Below are positions 56,901 through 64,000 of a stretch of DNA of 64,000 nt, one piece after another. The notes beneath the pieces were generated by a model. It was not told the DNA's origin. It did not search any database and saw nothing but the letters and a program-made list of their open reading frames with translations. The position numbers and the translations under genes are program-made. Within the stretch, counting starts at the first letter, position 1. The number at the start of each line of letters is the position of its first letter. The DNA is from Sitta carolinensis (lineage: Eukaryota; Chordata; Aves; Passeriformes; Sittidae), in NCBI GenBank assembly GCA_032173965.1, contig CM063284.1, positions 119,014,410 to 119,078,409 of the forward strand. The letters run 5' to 3'.

Positions 56901-59900
56901 TGCTCACTGTTCTAGAAGATAAATAATGTATTATTGTGTAGAAGGATATAATAACGATGCACAAGTGGCATGAACACAGGTATAAGAAGGATGCAGTGTG
57001 GTGCAGTTTTTTCCAAATGAAGCATGCTGGCAGTGAGCTCTATCACATGGATGAGGTCAGTCCAGGTGTGGACACATAGAAACCAGAATATTCAGCCATG
57101 TGTACCTGGGATATCTGTCTTTTTTGGTGCAGCAGTATGTATGGCACCTTCAAGATAGCTGCCTTAATCCTGAGGCATAATAGTTCATGGAGAAATATGT
57201 AAAGGAGGATACACAATTGTGCATTACTTTATAATTGTAATTTGAGGTATTCACGTAACATAATATGAGACCCCACCAGAATTTTCCCCAAGTTTGTGGA
57301 GGTTCAAGTTCACATTTTCACGTTTTTACTGTGGTGCTATATCAAAGGTAGAAGATTAAAATGCTAATTTGCTTTAAATTCATGGTGTATTGTATAACAA
57401 TAAGGTTGTGTCCTTTGAAATAAGTGTGAGCCCTCTATGGAAGCTGGCTGTGCTCTGGTTTAAAAATCCAGGAGATAACAGCAGTGTTTTATAGATTAGG
57501 TTTGCATATTTGTGCACTTTTCGTAAATGTGGTCACTCTGAAATATAGTATTAAAACAGTCCAGTGCATTTGCAAACATAAATTTGATTGCAATAATTGC
57601 AAAAACATTAATTAAAAAAAAAAAATCACGGAATACAAAAATCTGTAGTCAGTAGTTCTGCAAACAAATTCTGAGGTTGCTTTTACTATGTCATTTACTA
57701 GAAAGTACTTATTTCACACATACAATTCTGATAAATGTTTTACCATCAAGTTGTGACTGCATTTTATTTTATTTCCTCATAAAACTTCAGAGTGAGTTTT
57801 CTTTCTAATGAAGTTATTGACTTTTACAAGAAAAGGATTGGTTTTGCAGTGGGAAGCTGAAGAGGTTATAGCTTACTTTGAATATTTATTTACTAGTCTC
57901 CATTACTGATAATTTGCATCAAACATGCTGTTCTTATGCATTCTTATAATAATAAGACAACATTTTCACTTTAAACTCAGTGTCTTTTAAATGTCAAAAA
58001 CAAGAAAAAGAAATAATTAACAGAGGAGACTGACTGTTTACAGGGGCATTTGCTATGAATTCAGCAGGCAGCAGACAGCCAGGCAGCTGCAGGGGTAAAA
58101 TGCACAGTCTTAACAACCCTGGAATTTGCTGTTTTCAGTGGCAGATTTGGAACTGCCCTATGATAGAATCTGAATACTCTGCATTGCTTGATTATTCATG
58201 TACTGGTATACTATGTGTCTTTGGGTTTTTTTTTTGTACTCTGTATAGTAGCATTTAAAAAATCTCTCCAGGAAAAAAAGAAGAATCCACCAAGTAGTTA
58301 ACTCATTAGATTAGTTTTAATGGCTAATTGTTATTTATGGGGGCTCACATTTTTGGCTCTCTCTCCAGCAAAATAAAAGGACAAGAAATTAAATGTGAAT
58401 GTAGAATAACAAAAATAGCAGGTGAGATTAAAAGACATGAAAGACAGAAAAGGAGAAGGATTCATGGTCCACAGCACCTGAAAGATGCCAGGCTTCACTT
58501 GTGGTGGCTGAATAAATTAGACCTGCTTGAGTTAAAGTTATGTGACAGAAATACATATAGACAGTTTGCTGATGACATGGACATTATTTTTTGTTAGGCA
58601 AATATTTAGAGCTAAAATAAATAACATTTATTTTTAGGACTCATAGGCTGACTCTTGCTATGCAAAAAGACTGACATCCAATGAGTAACTCATGCAGTAC
58701 CAATGGCACCACGCCAAGGTAGGTGTGACCTGTCATCCACTACATCCTTTATTTTTCTCTACCAACTAGAGGGAACCAAGTCGATTTAGTTTAGATAAAT
58801 AGCTTTGACACAGAAGTCAGATGAGTTAAATCCCACCTTCAGAGCAGAAAGACCATGAAATTTTTCTCCCAGACAGGTGAAACTTGAGGCCTGTCACCCC
58901 AGAGAATGAATACAGAAAAACAGAAGGTGAATGGCAGCATTGGTAAGCCTGTAACTCTAACATCTCTTTGTTCTTTAGTATCCTGCATTACTGTGCCCCA
59001 GCAGGAGGCACAAGGGTGCCTGGTTTTTTTTTATTCAACACATGAGAATGGGTAGATTTACTAGGATATCTCAGAAATCTGAAGTAAAGCTTCTGGCTGT
59101 AGGATTATTGCCAGTTTTTTGACAATATGCTGAAGTATACTGACTGTGCTGTTAAAGGTTTGGATCTTTTTTGTGGTGGTGTATGTAATTGTTCGGAAAC
59201 GCCTAGTGTGAAGTACAGAGGGAGTTCATGATTAAGTGTGAGCCTTGATATATTACATTCTTTTGTATAACAAATTTGCAGAGTTTAAGGATTATTTATT
59301 TATTGTCCCTTTTAAAAATTGATATATATTAGGCATATAGACTGACTCTGTGTTAAAATAATTTCCCACACTGAATGGGAAATAAAATTATTCATATCCA
59401 ATAGTTTTTGCGTTCCTTGCAGCCTTGAATTCTGTATTCCAGTGAATCTGAGCAGGAAGTGTGATTTAAATAGATACACATCATCGAGATTTAGGGAAAC
59501 CTAAGAAGGGCTTCCTTAGAAACATTTGTGTCTAAGTCTTATCTCCTGGGTTGCAGTGCCGCTTTTTGCTTGGAATTTATTATGTCTTTAATTTCATCCT
59601 ATATATTGCTTGTGCTGCAACTTTCTCCTATTCAGTTATGGTATCAATCTGTTCTTGAAAAGCTATGTACTTATGAAAGTGCATTGAAATGCAGGAGAAT
59701 TGAGGAGAATCATCGTTGCATGGCATTATGGCTGTTTAAAGAAAAGTGGAAGAAGAAATGCCATTCTGTGCAGTGGGATCAACATTTTGATGAATTTTAT
59801 GGCAAGCAAGGCTTTTCATAGAGGAAGCTAATCTTAGCCCTCTTTTAATTTCCAGTGCCTTATAGGAGCTACATGGTTCTTTTTACCCTTATGCATGTGG

Positions 59901-62900
59901 AAATGCCCCCTGAATATAATGCAGACAACTTCTGCTACTTCTGGATGCAATCATGCTTCTTCACACAGCAGGTACCAATCTGGTTTGACTGTGTTAGGCT
60001 TTATCCGCATGTACAGCTAGAGAGGTAAAGTGCAAACTTGTGTGGAGGGGGAAACACTGGTAATTGCCAAATAAGGCAGTAAGCAATACTTGATAGATAG
60101 CTTTTAATTCTTTCTAATATCCACATACACCAAAAATTAATTGTGTCACAAGGTCACTGAATATTAATCAACATTGTCCCCATGGGTGTACTCCAAAGGC
60201 AGGTAATTTTTTTAGGTAAAAGAAGCTTGATTATGGTCTTTAACACCATCAGATGAACAGAGAAGTGATTCTCTTCATTTAAATGTCCATCTCATCTTCT
60301 GTGCTTGTTACTTTTAGAAATAATCCTGGCAGTATCTGTTTACTTTACTTATTCAAGATGAAGTTATTTTTATACTCCTCACAGAGTGTCATTCAATGTA
60401 AAATGATTAATCTTTGCTTGTTTGCCAAAGTTTTTCTAGGCTTTTTCTTCCACCTGTTTGTTTAGTCACTGATAGCTGTTCTCTCTCCCAATGTGTCATC
60501 TGACCCAGCAGCTCTGGATTTTTCAAACATCAGCATTATTCAACATTATTTTCTTTCATCTTTCTAAAGTAGTGGTGCTTCAGTGATTTTATTCTTGATT
60601 AAAAATAAAAATACCTTTTTATACTAGTTAATCTCTGCTGCTCTTAGGGCATAGTCTTGCTACTTAATTTGGACTTTTCCTCTATTCTGTGTTATAGGCT
60701 TCTGTCCTTTGCCCTTATTTTCAGCCCTGATACCAAGTGAAAATAGGAAACATATTCCAAATGTCTCACCTTGACTCTGTGTATTCAGAACTAGGCCATG
60801 AAGATGATACAGACTGTACTTGGATAGAACTTGGTTTTGGGTAGAACTTTCCATTAATCATTTGTCTTCTGGGATTATTTTTTCCCTCATGTGCATACAA
60901 ACTGTCAGTTTTCAACAGAATGGAAATTGCTGAATCCAAAAAGGAATTTTTAAGAAATCACCTTTTTGTGTGACCTTCAAACACCTAAATGGGAAGGAGC
61001 TATTGTGCATATTCAGGCTTTAGCACCAACAGGGTTTTTATGATTTTCATAAAGGCAAAAGAAAAACAAGGCAGCGATTTCATCAGTTTCAAACAACCCT
61101 GTTTCTGATGGGCTGGGTGCCAGTGGGTCTGCAGCCAGGCACACCAGCAAAGGAGCCCTTCCCTGGTGCTGTGCAGAGGAGTGTGAAATGAATGGGGACC
61201 TTTCTTTCTCCACTAACTCTGACACAGACTAATGTTTTTTTGAAAAGTGCAGTCCTGACAGCTGTGAAGATGTGATGTTCCTACTCTCAGCTCCAGAGGA
61301 GAGTGTTGTAGGAGCGTCCCAACATTCATTAGCTAGTCTGCATCAAAACTGCTGTCTGAGGAATATCCTGGTCTTCAGACATGTTTGCAGCGAGGTCTCT
61401 GCTGAAGGTTGCACTTATTATCTGCAGTGTTGGGAAGTGTGTATTTGACAGGTAGTGGGATGCATCCACTGGCTCTCTAAACAGCTTTCAGCATGACAGC
61501 AACTTCACATTATTTCTACATCAGCTTCTCGGAAGAGACTTCATTTCTCACAAAAGAAACCTCATAAAATACATAGAAAAATTTCAAAAGAAAATCTTTA
61601 ATATGTGTAAGATAACTTTTTTTTTTTTTTCTTAAGTTACTATTTTAAAAATGTATTCCTGCAAATGGTTAATATATAGAAGAATTGTTCATGGGCTGAA
61701 GCAGTTCCAAAAATCCTGGTGGCAGTTAATAGGGGCCTGTAGGCTCTCCAGTGTTTTCCTTAACACTCCCAGTCTTTCCAGGCACAATCTCAACACCCTT
61801 TTGTTTACTCTGGGCAATGGTAGGGGACATTCTTCATTTCATGCAAGGTTAATGAAAGCTTTCTGGGTTGCAATCTACATTTGTAGTAGGGGGCATAACA
61901 CCTCTCACAGCCTCTGCCCTGATGTTCATAGCAGCAAACCCCCACCTCTGAGCTCTGTAGGGTGCAGCATACAAAGTGTTTGGCCCATGAAGGGAGCTTG
62001 TAGATGGTGTGTCAACAGTAGTGGCAGGTAAGCCACAGAGACACACTGCAGCAGAAGTGAGAACTTCCCATGTTGCAGCAGTGAAATCGTGTCAAAGGGC
62101 TTTTAGGGAACTGGCCAATGAGCTGAATTTGCGTGTGCTTCCAGTAGGCAGAGGAGAGATGCTGAACACATGCTGTCTGCCATCAGCAGCCCTGTGGTTG
62201 CCAAGAATTGCAGCTACACCATTACATAAACCATCACACAGTACACATTGTGCAGCCAGACACAGTGTTTGTGTGTGAATGACTCTGCATAGGTAGGTGG
62301 GGAAGTTCACACATATTAACAGGTTCGTGTTTTAAATTTAGTACCAAAAGTTTGTCTCTTTTATAGCCTGAAGTTGTCACCAACAGTCAATATTCACTTC
62401 TTTTTTGAAATGGAGGGAGAAAAATGGAGGTGCGTGCAGCATAATAGAACAAATTTGTCCTGTTAGAGAAGGCTCAAGTACAGATTCTGTGCTATCAAGG
62501 TCGAAATGCAGCTCTGGTTCTCCTACAACACTAGTAGGCATGTCACTGTTTTAACCCTTAGAAAACTGGCTGGCTCACAACAAAATAACGATAGATCTTT
62601 CCAAACCATCTCTGTGAATGTGATAATTTAATTTAAACAGCATGAATCAGTCTGTATAAAGAACCTAAAACAGACAAAGCTACTTCTTTTTTTAAAGTAT
62701 CTATTTCCAGCTCATTAGGCACAGAAAAATCCTTTACACTCAGCACTTTGACTGCACTCCACTCCAACAATTCAGCCCAATCAACAGATTTTCTCAATCT
62801 AGAAACAAAGCAAAATGAAACAAGGGAAATTAAACAGTGAGTAGATCAGTCATTTCTGCTCAGCTTTCAAGGCTGCTATAAATGTTTCTTTTTTAGTTAT

Positions 62901-64000
62901 GACATGCTGAAAACAATAAGCCACTTGAAAACTATAGCTGTGATTTTTAACAGCTATATTATTTTCAAGAAAATTGAAAATCATGTTTTTAAAATATGAC
63001 TTTATCCGATGATTTTGTGTGTATGTATTTTTAGGCCTAACTTGTTATTCTGCTTGGAATTGGGAAAAAAGTTTCAATCATTGGTTAAAAAAAGACACTC
63101 CTCCCAGCATTAATCCATCCTGGTATGCAGAGGAATAGCCTGGCACATTGTAGTCAGCAAAAAAAGACTAAAACACCTGCTCCCAGTCATACCACTATTT
63201 ATTTCAGAAGCTGTTATCTATTATTTTATATTACGTATATGCTCCTACAGGCCTGGGGGTAGTTTAAAATATTTCAATGTTATGGCTATTCTGCCACATG
63301 TCTTTTTCAAAAAGCTCAAGCAGTGTGAAAGTAGCTGGACTTTGAGAGCAGGCAGGACTGATGGAATATGTCACCCCACACTTTTATGGCAATGGATGAA
63401 TTTTCCTTGTCACAGGCAAAGCATGCTTTCTGCATGGCTGGGGCCAGGGCAGATTTTTTAATTAGCATTTGAATCTATTATTTATGAGTTAATTCCCTGA
63501 TGTCTGAATCCAAGGGCAAGCCCTGCTATGCTTGACATGGTCTCTCACAAGAGGCCTTGAAAGGACCTCCACCTTACAAGTGGAGAGACTGAGACTTTCT
63601 GCTTGACTGCTCCTGTCTGTCAGGCAAGGACAGGGACTATAAATTTCCCAGTTCTCAATGTCCTTGCCCCAAACATCGCTTTCTAAGGAGAATCATAGGT
63701 TAGCTCACTGCCGGTTCCCAAACTTGGAGATGTTAACAGAAGACTTTGTTGTTAAATCAAGCCCTTTTGACACCAGGAGCAGCTTAGGGCTGTGAATTTC
63801 TGACAAGCTGCTCAACCAGCACATCATGCTTGGGGGGACAGGCACATTCAGCCAAGAAGAGTGAAAACCACTCTGGAGTTGTTGCATTTCCTCCAAGAGA
63901 GTCCCACCAACAGCATCAGTACTCCTGACTTGGTGGTGCTGACAGGGCTGGAAAATCTATGGATGCAGTCACTCAGAAGGCAGCTCTCTCCACACACAGC
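53929..64000. other. Intergenic, no gene recognised
   Basis: About 10 kb of AT-rich DNA. In mammals CPA6 lies upstream of ARFGEF1, but I find no carboxypeptidase motif or exon here, so any such gene lies further right. The frames at 58328-58597, 59528-59821 and 61651-62278 have no recognisable homology. The only other simple sequence is a T run near 61617-61631. Confidence 0.65.

Noticed and set aside
58328..58597. Frame containing FADDMDII, similar to a reverse transcriptase active site
   Set aside because: The surrounding residues fit no RT family and no other RT motif is found in any frame nearby. Probably chance.
47561..64000. Search for CPA6 exons, expected upstream of ARFGEF1 from mammalian gene order
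   Set aside because: No carboxypeptidase zinc-binding or C-terminal motif was found in any frame; the gene, if syntenic, is outside the window.

Overview
The window is AT-rich vertebrate nuclear DNA and almost certainly avian. It holds the 5' part of one split gene on the minus strand, CR1 LINE remnants whose 3' tails have the bird form, and solo LTRs of a type common in bird genomes. I see no bacterial or organellar genes, tRNA, rRNA or CRISPR array.

The gene is ARFGEF1, which encodes BIG1, a brefeldin-A-inhibited guanine-nucleotide exchange factor for ARF GTPases. Ten coding exons could be placed base by base with consistent reading phase. They run from the start codon at 46548 down to 479 and encode residues 1-516 of a protein that is about 1850 residues long in mammals. 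These residues cover the N-terminal DCB dimerisation domain, an acidic disordered linker and the start of the HUS region. The catalytic Sec7 domain and everything after it lie beyond the left edge. Exon 2 is a 31-nt microexon. No frameshift or stop breaks the reading frame.

Layout by region: 1-20068 holds exons 10 to 2 with short to medium introns. 20069-46424 is the 26.4 kb first intron, which carries a solo ERVL-type LTR, a 17-base G run, a 320-bp A/C-only tract and a CR1 tail fragment. 45960-47560 is a CpG island that covers exon 1 and the promoter, with Sp1, YY1-like and CRE-like sites, two small uORFs and a possible divergent transcript. 47560-64000 is upstream intergenic DNA. Its main landmark, at 49722-51880, is a minus-strand CR1 LINE split by two separate solo LTRs, each with a 5-bp target-site duplication. 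The rest of that side has no recognisable gene.

I did not find a new biological system. The best observations are the exact nested-transposon history at 49.7-51.9 kb, the microexon, a TG repeat directly against the exon 5 acceptor, and the promoter architecture.
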